Source: Deltaproteobacteria bacterium (GTDB lineage: Bacteria; Myxococcota_A; UBA796; JAFGLY01). From it: 59,676 nt of DNA. Every line of letters starts with the position of its first letter. The first letter of the stretch is position 1. The stretch spans positions 1 through 59,676 of the forward strand of contig JAFGLY010000048.1 of NCBI GenBank assembly GCA_016927815.1, written 5' to 3'. Made by a program: the position numbers and the translations under genes. Positions 33,505 through 42,427 of this stretch are shown one piece after another. The notes below the pieces were generated by a model. The model searched no databases. It was not told the origin of the DNA and saw only the letters and a list, made by a program, of their open reading frames with translations.

Positions 33505-35397
33505 ATGCTGCTCCCGCTCCTCCTCGCAACGTTCGCGCTGGCCGGTACTCCGGCGCCCACCTCGGACGCACGCTCCGCGGGTGCCGCGCCCCCGGCGGCC
33601 CTCGCATCGCCATCGGTCGACGAGCCGCTCGTCACGGGCCTGAAGAACAGCGTCGATTCCGCCCTGGTGGTAGCCAACGAGGTCCACGCCGAACTCCCTC
33701 CCCAGGTGTTCGCCACCCGCGACGCGGAGGCGTTCACCGAGTTCCTCCGCGACACGCTCGGCATCTCCTCGAGCCGCATCCGGGCCCTCAACGGCGCGGA
33801 CGCGGGGGCGATGCGCGCCGGGCTGAAGAAGGCCGCCTCCAAGGTCGGCAAGGGGGGCACCCTCTGGGTGTACTTCGCGGGCCACGGCACGGTGGACGCC
33901 CAGGGGGAGCGGATCCTGCTGGGCGTGGACCAGCCGTCCAAGGCCGACCGGGCCGGGAAGGCCGGCGTTCCGCTCGACGAGGTGATCGACGCCGCGACCC
34001 GCGCCGGCGCCAAGCGCGCAATCGTCATCCTGGATGCCGGGTTCGGAACCCGCGGACGCGGGGGGACGCCGCTCTTTGCGGGCCGGGCGGTCCCGGTGCC
34101 CCGGCTCCAGCCCCCGGAGTCGCCCAAGATTGTCCTGTGGACCGCCACCAGCACGTCAGAGACGCCCGAGGTGTGGGAGGAGACCCGGCACGGCCTCTTC
34201 ACGTGGCTGGTGCTGGGCGCGCTGCGGGGGTGGGCGGACGGTGCGCTCGGAGACCTGCCGGACGGCATCGTGACGGTGGGAGAGGCGCAGGAGTACGTGA
34301 CGGATCTCACCGCCCGCCTGGGCCGCCTGCCCCGGCCGACCGTAGCCAGCCAGCAGGAGATCTGGGGGCAGGTGCTGATGGAGGGCAACCTGGAGATCGG
34401 TCCGTCACCCGAGCACGTCCGCGCGCTCGCTGCACGGGACCGCTCGGACCGGGCGGAGCGCCTCGGTCGGGCCAAGGCCGAGGAGGCCTCGGCCGCGTGG
34501 GAGGACGTCCGGGTCCGGGCGGCCAAGGGAACCCCGGAGGGAAAAGCCGCACTCGAGGACTTCGTGTCCACGTGGGAGCGGCCCACCATGATGCTCGACT
34601 GGTCGCCCTACGTGCCCGAGGTCCGCGAGGCGCGCCGCCTGCTCACGGCCTGGGGCAAGCCCGAGGCCATGGCGGCCCTGCTGGGCACGGCCAAGGCGCC
34701 TGCCGCCTCGGGCGCGGGCAAGGCTTCTCCGGCGCCGACCTCGGGCAAGGCCGGAGAGCCCGTGGGAGCGGCCCGTGCCTACGCGGACCTTCCCACCGAC
34801 ACCTGCGACGACCTGGTGAAGTTCGAGGATCTCGCCCGTGCGGGGCAGCTCAAGGAGGGTCACATCTCCTGCCTGGAGGGGCGCCTGTCCGATCCTGGAT
34901 CCAAGATGACCACCCGAGAGAAGATCTCCCGGGTGCTCCTCGTGGATGCCGAGGCCCGCAAGGACTACCCGCGCTGGGAGTCCCTCATCGCCCGCCACAT
35001 GAAGGACATCGACCAGTCCGATCCGGACCTGGCCTTCAAGTACGCGGTCTACCTCTCCAAGAAGTCGGGAGGCGATCGGGAGCAGGTCATCTGGTGGTCC
35101 AGCCGGGCGCTGGACCGGAAGGACGCCTGGAGCGGGACGCTCTACGAGAAGAAGGTCTTCGCGCTCCACAGGATCCGGGCCGAGGCCGCGGTCCAGTTGT
35201 GGTCCAGTGCTGAGAAGGCCTACCTGAAGGCGCGATCCCCGCAGGCGGAGGACGCCGCGGAGCGCGCACGCGGGATCGCCAAGGAGTACGCGCGCGCCTG
35301 GCTCGAGTACGCGCGGGTGAGCGAGCAGGACGCGAAGACCGCCCTGCAACTGTGCCTCCAGGCCGCGGGCGCCGAGGAGTACTGCAAGGAGGAGTAG
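33505..35397 (+). CDS. Secreted caspase-fold protein with helical C-terminal domain; catalytic Cys replaced
   Basis: 630 residues with a signal peptide (MLLPLLLATFALAG). The caspase-like domain covers about 45-285: LWVYFAGHGTVDAQGERILL keeps the catalytic His, while RAIVILDAGFGTRGRGG has Gly where active caspases have the nucleophile Cys (LDACFSG). VLWTATSTSETPEVWEE and the EF-hand-position segment LPDGIVTVGEAQEYV follow. A charged linker leads to a TPR-like C-terminal region (about 435-630; REKISRVLLVDAEARKDYPR, SDPDLAFKYAVYLSKKSGG) of a type I associate with myxobacterial periplasmic proteins. A second protein of this kind is at 17781-18818. Probably a binding or scaffold role. Confidence 0.83.
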   Translation: MLLPLLLATFALAGTPAPTSDARSAGAAPPAALASPSVDEPLVTGLKNSVDSALVVANEVHAELPPQVFATRDAEAFTEFLRDTLGISSSRIRALNGADAGAMRAGLKKAASKVGKGGTLWVYFAGHGTVDAQGERILLGVDQPSKADRAGKAGVPLDEVIDAATRAGAKRAIVILDAGFGTRGRGGTPLFAGRAVPVPRLQPPESPKIVLWTATSTSETPEVWEETRHGLFTWLVLGALRGWADGALGDLPDGIVTVGEAQEYVTDLTARLGRLPRPTVASQQEIWGQVLMEGNLEIGPSPEHVRALAARDRSDRAERLGRAKAEEASAAWEDVRVRAAKGTPEGKAALEDFVSTWERPTMMLDWSPYVPEVREARRLLTAWGKPEAMAALLGTAKAPAASGAGKASPAPTSGKAGEPVGAARAYADLPTDTCDDLVKFEDLARAGQLKEGHISCLEGRLSDPGSKMTTREKISRVLLVDAEARKDYPRWESLIARHMKDIDQSDPDLAFKYAVYLSKKSGGDREQVIWWSSRALDRKDAWSGTLYEKKVFALHRIRAEAAVQLWSSAEKAYLKARSPQAEDAAERARGIAKEYARAWLEYARVSEQDAKTALQLCLQAAGAEEYCKEE

Positions 35398-35398
35398 A

Positions 35399-35815
35399 CT
35401 ACCCTTCCATCCGGAAGGCCTCGGGCAGGGGAATGGGTCGGCCGGTCCGGTAGTCCAGCCACACGGCCACGGCGTAGCCCTCGGCCACCAGGCGGGACGG
35501 GTCCGAGGCGAGCGCCACGCCGTGCTCCAGGCGGACGGATGTCCGGCCCACACGACCCACCCGCGTACCCACCACGACCTCGACCGGCGCTCGGATGGGG
35601 ATGTGGTACGTGCACCCGGTCTCGGCCAGGATCGGGCCGGTCCCGGAGGAGGGGTCGAAGGCCACGCCCAGCTGGCGCATCGCCTCGATGCGGGAGGTCT
35701 CGAACCACCGGAACAGGGAGGCGTTGTTGACGTGGCCGAGCGCGTCCATCTCGCCCCAGTGGACGTGGATCCGGACGGCACTCGGGAATCCGGGGAGGTC
35801 GGCCGTGGCACACAT
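35399..35815 (-). CDS. 4HBT hotdog-fold acyl-CoA thioesterase (YbgC-like)
   Basis: 138 residues. The signature IHVHWGEMDALGHVNNASLF with RWFETSRIEAM is the 4-hydroxybenzoyl-CoA thioesterase motif; the Asp/His/Asn trio fits the family. Substrate unknown; short or medium acyl-CoA is likely. It starts six bases after the dihydropyrimidinase stop, using a GGAG in the end of that gene, so it belongs to the same operon. Its stop is one base from the stop of the convergent caspase-fold gene. Confidence 0.9.
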   Translation of the reverse strand: MCATADLPGFPSAVRIHVHWGEMDALGHVNNASLFRWFETSRIEAMRQLGVAFDPSSGTGPILAETGCTYHIPIRAPVEVVVGTRVGRVGRTSVRLEHGVALASDPSRLVAEGYAVAVWLDYRTGRPIPLPEAFRMEG

Positions 35816-35821
35816 GGCGGT

Positions 35822-37219
35822 TCACTCCGGGAAGGGCGTGCGCCCCGGGAAGCGGTGCAGGAACCGCCCCGCGCCGGCGCGGCCTCGGAACGTGCCTCGC
35901 TCCCAGACCACCTGGCCCCGGGAGAGGACCACGTCGAAGGCGCCCGAGCCCGGCATGCCCTCGTAGAGGCTGTAGTCCACCGCGTGCTCCGACCAGGCCG
36001 TGCCGAACGTGAAGGTGGCCTTCGGGTCGAACACCACGACGTCCCCATCGGAACCCACGGCGAGGGTGCCCTTCTGTGGATGGAGGCCGAACAGGCGGGC
36101 GGGTCGGGTCGAGCAGGTGTCGATCCATCGGTGGACGTCGATCCGGCCTGTCTTGACCCCGTAGTGGTAGAGCACGGCCATGCGGTCACCCACGCCGGGC
36201 GCACCGTTGGGGATGAGCGAGAAGTCGTGCTTCCCCATGACCTTCTGGGTGGCGAACTGGAAGGGGCAGTGATCCGTGGCCACCACCTCCAGGGTCCCGT
36301 CTGCGAGGCCCGCCCACAGCGCCTCGGGGTGGCCCGCGGGGCGGATGGGCGGGCTCATCACCCACTTGGCCCCCTCGAAGTCCGGCCGCTCGTAGACCTC
36401 GTCCGTGAACATCAGGTACTGCGGGCAGGTCTCGGCGTGGACCTCCTGGCCGGCGGCACGGGCACGGCGGACGGCCTCGAGCGCCTCCGCACAGGTGAGG
36501 TGTACGATGTAGAGCGGTGCGCCGGCCTGTCGGGCGATCACGATGGCCCGGGAGGTGGCCTCGCCCTCGAGGGTCGAGGGCCTGGAACGAGCGTGCCAGA
36601 CCGGATCCGTGTGCCCGGCCGCCCGATGGCGAGCCACGAGGGCCTCGACGATGGATCCGTTCTCCGCGTGGACGCTGACCGTGGCGCCCAGATCCCGGGA
36701 GAGCGCGAGCAGGCCGAACATCTCCCCGTCATCGATGGACAAGGTCCCCTTGTAGGCCATGAAGCACTTGAAGGACGTGACCCCGCGCGCCACGCAGCGC
36801 CGGAGCCCGGTCTCGGCCTCGGGCGTCCCGAACCAGGTCACGCCCATGTGGAAGCCGTAGTCGATGACCGCCTTGCCCTCGGCCCGGGCGTGCCAGGCGT
36901 CGAGCGTCTGCTCGTAGTCGCCGTGCCGCGGGGCGATGGCGAAGTCCACCACGGTGGTGGTCCCGCCGGCAGCGGCGGCCCGGGTGCCGGTGAAGAAGTC
37001 GTCGGCGCTCACGGTGCCCATGAAGGGCATGTCGAGGTGGGTGTGGACATCCACCGCACCGGGCAGCACCCAGCGCCCGGTGGCATCGATCACCTCGTCC
37101 TCTGGAGCGACCGGAAGGTCGCGCCCGATGTTCCGGATCACGCCGTCCTCGATGCTCACGTCGGCTTCGTAGCGATCGGTCGCAGTCAGGAGGGTACCGT
37201 TGCGGATGAGGGTGGCCAT
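35822..37219 (-). CDS. hydA: Dihydropyrimidinase / hydantoinase
   Basis: 465 residues, amidohydrolase superfamily. Hydrolyses dihydrouracil/dihydrothymine to N-carbamoyl-beta-alanine/beta-aminoisobutyrate. Zn ligands VDVHTHLDMPF, the carboxylated-Lys region VTSFKCFMAYKG, later His in VSVHAENG and IVHLTCAEALE, and Asp in VATDHCPF are all present. It lies 8 bases downstream of the beta-ureidopropionase gene, giving two consecutive steps of reductive pyrimidine breakdown. The first-step dihydropyrimidine dehydrogenase is not in the window. Confidence 0.93.
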   Translation of the reverse strand: MATLIRNGTLLTATDRYEADVSIEDGVIRNIGRDLPVAPEDEVIDATGRWVLPGAVDVHTHLDMPFMGTVSADDFFTGTRAAAAGGTTTVVDFAIAPRHGDYEQTLDAWHARAEGKAVIDYGFHMGVTWFGTPEAETGLRRCVARGVTSFKCFMAYKGTLSIDDGEMFGLLALSRDLGATVSVHAENGSIVEALVARHRAAGHTDPVWHARSRPSTLEGEATSRAIVIARQAGAPLYIVHLTCAEALEAVRRARAAGQEVHAETCPQYLMFTDEVYERPDFEGAKWVMSPPIRPAGHPEALWAGLADGTLEVVATDHCPFQFATQKVMGKHDFSLIPNGAPGVGDRMAVLYHYGVKTGRIDVHRWIDTCSTRPARLFGLHPQKGTLAVGSDGDVVVFDPKATFTFGTAWSEHAVDYSLYEGMPGSGAFDVVLSRGQVVWERGTFRGRAGAGRFLHRFPGRTPFPE

Positions 37220-37227
37220 GGGTGCAC

Positions 37228-38100
<873 letters not shown>

Positions 38101-38198
38101 GGGACCTCCGACGACGAGGGGGAGACGGACGCACATATCCTCACCGTAGAGGGGCCCACAGTCGAGGGCCGCCTCCCACCCCTGCCGATGCCGCACGA

Positions 38199-39137
38199 TC
38201 AGCGTCCCTCGGGCACCAGGCAGGGTGCGTCGGGATCGTGGCGTCGCGCCCGCGCCCGTGCGGTGGCCTGGTCCTTGCTCCCGTAGGAGTACCGGCATCC
38301 GAGCGTGCAGGTGTCGTAGACGCCGATGTCCACCTCGGCCACGCACGTGCAGCCGGGTCGGCCGGGCTTGCGGCGGGGCAGGGGGAGCGTGGCCAGCTCG
38401 GGCCACGCGCGCGGCGCCTGGTGGGCACCGTTGCACGATGCGGGCGGCAGGCCCAGCGCCTCGGTGAGGGCGGGGTCGCAGCAGGCGGCGAGGGGCAGGC
38501 CGTGTGCACGGGCGATTTCTTCGAGTTGGCCCACCAGCGCGACCTTCCGGTCCAGGGAGGGGTCCGCGAGCCGGTCGCCGGACTCGATCTCCCAGCGGGC
38601 CAGGTCGGGGGCCACGCGGCGGCCGTAGCGGGTCACGAAGGACACCACGACGTGGTCCACCCGGCCGGCGAGGTCCTCGGCGAGGCGGGCGAAGGCGTCC
38701 AGGTGGAAGGCCTCGTCGTAGCGGTCCGAGAGGAAGATCGGGTCGTAGCGCCAGGTGAGGGCCGCACGGGGAAGCCGATCCGCGAGCGCCCGGGCCGCGG
38801 TCAGGGCACGTCGGGCAGGCGGTCCTCCGGGCTCCACCGCGGTGCCGCCCAGTGCAGTCACCGTGAGGTTGACAATCACCGGGAACCTCCGCGCGAGGAC
38901 GGTGTCCAGCACGGGCAGGAAGGGGCGGGGCCAGCGCGTCCAGAACACGAACCAGCGCACGTCCTCGGGCCGGAGGCTGGCCCGACAGGTCCGAGGGGGG
39001 CCGGCCGGAACGTAGGTGCACCCGCCCGCGTCCAGCCGGGCGCCGAACCAGCGCCCGTACAGGGCCGGGATGTCGGTGCGGCGGCTCGCGCTCACGACGC
39101 GGGCCTCCGGCGAGAGTGCAGCGACGGACCAGGACAT
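38199..39137 (-). CDS. DUF1848 family protein
   Basis: 312 residues. The N-terminal VVSASRRTDIPALYGRWFGA and the C-terminal CTCVAEVDIGVYDTCTLGC are typical of DUF1848, a family with radical SAM-like barrel character and a terminal Cys cluster. Here the last motif is CTLGCRYS, so the third Cys of the usual C-x3-C-x2-C is Ser (TCC codon). Biochemical role is not established. ATG 39137 chosen; Shine-Dalgarno weak. About 100 bases upstream of the pyrimidine-catabolism genes on the same strand, so co-transcription is possible. Confidence 0.8.
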   Translation of the reverse strand: MSWSVAALSPEARVVSASRRTDIPALYGRWFGARLDAGGCTYVPAGPPRTCRASLRPEDVRWFVFWTRWPRPFLPVLDTVLARRFPVIVNLTVTALGGTAVEPGGPPARRALTAARALADRLPRAALTWRYDPIFLSDRYDEAFHLDAFARLAEDLAGRVDHVVVSFVTRYGRRVAPDLARWEIESGDRLADPSLDRKVALVGQLEEIARAHGLPLAACCDPALTEALGLPPASCNGAHQAPRAWPELATLPLPRRKPGRPGCTCVAEVDIGVYDTCTLGCRYSYGSKDQATARARARRHDPDAPCLVPEGR

Positions 39138-39232
39138 GGCCGATCCACATAGCCGCCGCTTCCCCCCAGGGCGTGGCTTCGGCCGAGGCACGCCTTGCCC
39201 AAGCACGCCTGCCGTGCTCAGATAGGGAGCCG

Positions 39233-40105
39233 ATGCCGCTCCTCCTGCTCGTGCTGCTCGCCCCTGCCGTCGCCTGCGACGCGCCCGCCACGCGGGCGGA
39301 CCTCGTGGATGCCCTCGAGCGGGCCGAGGAGGCCTGGTCGACCCTGGACCGGATGGGGTTCGACACCGCCTGGGAGGCTGCCCGGGAGCGGATCGACTGC
39401 CTGGTCGAGCCCATCCTGCCCGAGGAGGCACGGCTCGTCCACCGGATCCAGGCCTGCGCCTTTGCGCTCGCCCGGGACGACGCGGCCGCTCGCGCGGCCT
39501 TCGCCTCGATCCTGGCGGTGGACCCCACCTGGGAGTTGCCGGCCGCCATGGCCCCGCCCACGCATCGTCTCCGAATCGCCTTCGAGGCCGCCCGCAGCCG
39601 GCCACGCGATCCCCGCCGAGCGGTCCGGGCGCCCAGGGGCGGCACGATCCTCGTGGACGGACTCCCCAGCGGAGACGTCCCCGTGCTGCGACCGGTGATC
39701 GTGCAGGCGCTCGACGGCGACGGCCGGGTCTCGGCCACCGGGTTGCTCGAGCCGGGCGCGCCCGCACCGGTCGGCCTCGAACCGTACGTGTCCGGCCCGT
39801 TCACGCTCCATGAGCCGATTTCGCCTGTAGAACCAACCCTTCCGGCACAGGCTCCTCGAAACGGCACCTTGCGCCACCCCGCGGCCGTGCCGCTCCTCGT
39901 AGCCGCTGCCGTCTCCACCCTCGCGGCGGGCGGGCTGTACGCCGGGGCAGCGGTCCAGGCGGACCGGATGGAGACCGGCGAGATCCCCTGCGCCGACCTC
40001 GATACGGCTCGCAGTCACGTCAACGGCCTGGTCGTCGGGTCCGGGATCGCCGCCCTCGTGGGCATGGGCACCGGCGCTGCGGGGATCGCCCTCTTCCGAT
40101 TCTGA
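39233..40105 (+). CDS. Probable lipoprotein/membrane protein of unknown function
   Basis: 290 residues. The N-terminus LLLLVLLAPAVACDA fits a signal peptide with a possible lipobox (AVAC). An alpha-helical, TPR-like region (about 20-125, DLVDALERAEEAWSTLDRMG; LVHRIQACAFALARDD) follows, then a beta-rich part containing GGTILVDGLPSGDVP, a PEGA-like motif. Two C-terminal membrane helices (PLLVAAAVSTLAAGGLYAGA; VGSGIAALVGMGTGAAGIAL) end the protein. GGGAG lies just before ATG 39233. The domain layout (TPR, PEGA, paired helices) is common in myxobacterial secreted proteins. It is followed after 20 bases by the methyltransferase gene. Confidence 0.75.
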   Translation: MPLLLLVLLAPAVACDAPATRADLVDALERAEEAWSTLDRMGFDTAWEAARERIDCLVEPILPEEARLVHRIQACAFALARDDAAARAAFASILAVDPTWELPAAMAPPTHRLRIAFEAARSRPRDPRRAVRAPRGGTILVDGLPSGDVPVLRPVIVQALDGDGRVSATGLLEPGAPAPVGLEPYVSGPFTLHEPISPVEPTLPAQAPRNGTLRHPAAVPLLVAAAVSTLAAGGLYAGAAVQADRMETGEIPCADLDTARSHVNGLVVGSGIAALVGMGTGAAGIALFRF

Positions 40106-40125
40106 ACCAGAGGTCCCTCCAATCC

Positions 40126-40890
40126 ATGCACCTTCCCCCTCTCGTCCGTCTTTTCGCGTGCGCGATCCTCCTGGCCGTCCTGGAGCCGGGGTGCGCCCGC
40201 TCGTCTCCCCCCGTCCCGCCTGCCACCGATGGGGAGCGCGAGGCGCTCATCCAAGAGGTGTCCGTCCACCGGATCGCCTCCACGCTGTTCGCCCCCGTCT
40301 ACCCGGCTCTCGCCCGACAGGTCGTGGAGGACTACGGCATCACCCAGGGCGTGGCGGTCGATGTGGGCGGATCGGCCGGCTATCTCGCGATCGCCCTCGC
40401 TCGGATCACCGACCTGACCGTGTACGTGCTCGACATCGACCCCTCGGCGGTGGCCCTGGGCGCCTTGCTCGCGCGCGACGCGGGCCTGGCACGACGGGTC
40501 CGGCCCGTACAGGGAGACGCTCAGGACATGCCGTTTCGGGACGATTTCGCAGACCTGGTGGTGAGCCGGGGCTCGATCTTCTTCTGGGCGGATCCACGCC
40601 AGGGTCTGCGCGAGGTGTACCGGATCCTGAAGCCCGGTGGCGTGGCCTGGGTGGGCGGAGGGTTCTCCCGGGTCCTGGCCCGCGAGGACCCCGCGACCTA
40701 CGCATCCCTCGTGGACTGGCGCGACAACACCGGCGAGGCGCTACAACTCCGCTCGGGCTGGAAGCCGCTTCCCCCGGACCTGGAGGGTTGGGCCCGGGCC
40801 GAGGGCCTGGGTGAGGTCCGCCTGGAGCGGGGCCCGGGCCCGGGGATGTGGGTCGAGATCCGGAAGCCGGGGAGCCCCCCGTGCCCCTGA
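40126..40890 (+). CDS. Class I SAM-dependent methyltransferase carrying a lipoprotein signal
   Basis: 254 residues. A type-11 methyltransferase fold: GVAVDVGGSAGYLAIALARI (motif I), YVLDIDPSAVALGAL, VQGDAQDMPFRDDFADLVVS and VYRILKPGGVAWVGG. The first 25 residues form a lipoprotein signal peptide (FACAILLAVLEPGC, Cys 23), which is odd for an enzyme needing cytosolic SAM. AGAGG precedes ATG 40126. The GTG of the next small gene lies inside its last codons. The methyl acceptor is unknown. Confidence 0.82.
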   Translation: MHLPPLVRLFACAILLAVLEPGCARSSPPVPPATDGEREALIQEVSVHRIASTLFAPVYPALARQVVEDYGITQGVAVDVGGSAGYLAIALARITDLTVYVLDIDPSAVALGALLARDAGLARRVRPVQGDAQDMPFRDDFADLVVSRGSIFFWADPRQGLREVYRILKPGGVAWVGGGFSRVLAREDPATYASLVDWRDNTGEALQLRSGWKPLPPDLEGWARAEGLGEVRLERGPGPGMWVEIRKPGSPPCP

Positions 40891-40985
40891 CCACCCACCT
40901 GTTCCTCGTCGGCCTGCCGGCCGTCTTCCTCCTGGTGCCCATCCTGGTCTACCTGTGGGGATCGCGTAAGAGGCACGGCGCATGA
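40881..40985 (+). CDS. 34-residue membrane peptide coupled to PutP-like symporter
   Basis: GTG 40881 has GGGGAG at six bases and overlaps the end of the methyltransferase gene. Translation gives one hydrophobic helix (FLVGLPAVFLLVPILVYLWG) and a basic tail GSRKRHGA; the TGA at 40983-40985 overlaps the ATG of the symporter (ATGA). Small membrane partners of this sort accompany some SSS-family symporters (for example YhdT with PanF). That, the strong Shine-Dalgarno and the double overlap support a real gene. Confidence 0.72.
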   Translation: MPLTTHLFLVGLPAVFLLVPILVYLWGSRKRHGA

Positions 40986-42427
40986 GCCCTGGCACCTGGA
41001 TCGTCGTCATCGTCGTCGCCTACATGACGGCGCTCCTCGTCCTGGGCGCGGTCGCCTCGCGCTTCGCCCGCAGTCCCGAGCAGTACTGGCTCGCAGGCCG
41101 ATCCATGGGCTCCTGGGTCACGGCCATCTCGTCCACGGCGTCCTCGGAGAGCGGCTGGGTGGTGCTGGGCGCGGTCGGCATGGCCTACGTGGACGGCCTC
41201 TCGGCCCTCTGGTTCGCGCCGGGCTGCCTCTTGGGCTACGCGGTCAACCTCTACTGGCTGGCCCCCCGCCTGCGCCGGGCCGCGGCAGACCAGGGCTCCC
41301 TGACGCTGCTCGATCTCATCGCCGATCGCCTGGGCGGCCCGGTGCGGACCGTGCGCATCGTGGGTGCGGTCGTCATCCTCTGCTGCCTCGGCGGCTACGT
41401 GGCCGCCCAGATGACCGCCACCGGCAAGGCCATGGAGGCCATCCTGGGTCTGCCCTATGCCCGCGGCGTGGTGGTGGGCGGCGGTATCATCGTGATCTAC
41501 ACCTTGCTCGGCGGCTTCCGGGCCGTGGCCTGGACCGACTTCCTCCAGGGCCTGGTGATGGTCGGATCCCTGGTGATCATGCCGATCCTCGTGGTGGCCG
41601 GGGTGGGAGGCTACGGTGCGCTGTTCGATCGGCTCCAGGCCATCCATCCGGCCCTGGTCGAGCCCACGGGGAACCTCACGGGCGCGCTCCTGTTCGGCTC
41701 GGTCACGGGCCTGCTCGGGATCGGGCTCGGCTATCCGGGACAGCCGCACGTGCTCACGCGCTACATGGCCGCCTCCAGCGACGAGAAGATCCGGCAGACC
41801 CAGCTCATCGCCATGACCTGGGGCGTGCTGGTGTTCTACGGCGCGGGCTTCCTGGGCCTGGCAGGCCGGGTCCTCCTCCCGGAGCTGATGGTGGAGGGCG
41901 ATCCGGAGCAGCTCTTCCCCCTGCTCGCTCGCCAGCTGCTCCCCCCGGTCGTGGCCGGCATCATGCTCGCGGCGATCCTGTCCGCCGTCATGTCCACCGT
42001 CTCCTCCCAGCTCCTCGTGGCCGCATCGACCGTGAGCCGCGACGTGATGGAACGCATCCTGGGCCTGGGCCGCAGCCATCGCACGCTCGTGGCCTCGGGC
42101 CGCATCGCGGTGCTCGTCCTGGGCATCGTGGCGATCCTGGTGGCCATGCAGGAGGTCCGACTGGTCTTCTGGTTCGTGCTCTACGCCTGGTCCGGCCTGG
42201 GCGCGGCCTTCGGGCCCGTCCTGCTGCTCGCGCTCACCACGCGGCGTGTCACCGGCTGGGGCGCCGTGGCCGGAATGGCCACCGGGTTCCTGGTGACGGT
42301 GGTATGGAAACAAACCGGACTATCGACCACGATAATCTACGAACTGGTTCCTGCCTTCCTCGCTGCCGGACTCGCCACGCTGGCAGGAAGCTCGCTGGAC
42401 CGGAGCCGACGGCCCGCGAGAGGCTGA
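40982..42427 (+). CDS. putP: Sodium:solute symporter (SSS family, PutP-like)
   Basis: 481 residues, about 12-13 membrane helices. The PutP-type segment STASSESGWVVLGAVGMAYV in helix 2 and YTLLGGFRAVAWTDFLQGLV in the helix 5-6 region match Na+/proline symporters. Imports proline or a similar solute with Na+. The ATG overlaps the stop of the 34-aa peptide, and its own TGA overlaps the next start (TGATG), giving tight translational coupling. Proline as substrate is by family resemblance. Confidence 0.9.
   Translation: MSPGTWIVVIVVAYMTALLVLGAVASRFARSPEQYWLAGRSMGSWVTAISSTASSESGWVVLGAVGMAYVDGLSALWFAPGCLLGYAVNLYWLAPRLRRAAADQGSLTLLDLIADRLGGPVRTVRIVGAVVILCCLGGYVAAQMTATGKAMEAILGLPYARGVVVGGGIIVIYTLLGGFRAVAWTDFLQGLVMVGSLVIMPILVVAGVGGYGALFDRLQAIHPALVEPTGNLTGALLFGSVTGLLGIGLGYPGQPHVLTRYMAASSDEKIRQTQLIAMTWGVLVFYGAGFLGLAGRVLLPELMVEGDPEQLFPLLARQLLPPVVAGIMLAAILSAVMSTVSSQLLVAASTVSRDVMERILGLGRSHRTLVASGRIAVLVLGIVAILVAMQEVRLVFWFVLYAWSGLGAAFGPVLLLALTTRRVTGWGAVAGMATGFLVTVVWKQTGLSTTIIYELVPAFLAAGLATLAGSSLDRSRRPARG

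Noticed and set aside
17781-35397. The two caspase-fold genes as parts of one defence or toxin system
   Set aside because: They are 15 kb apart among housekeeping genes, both carry signal peptides, and neither has a nearby effector/sensor arrangement typical of defence islands.
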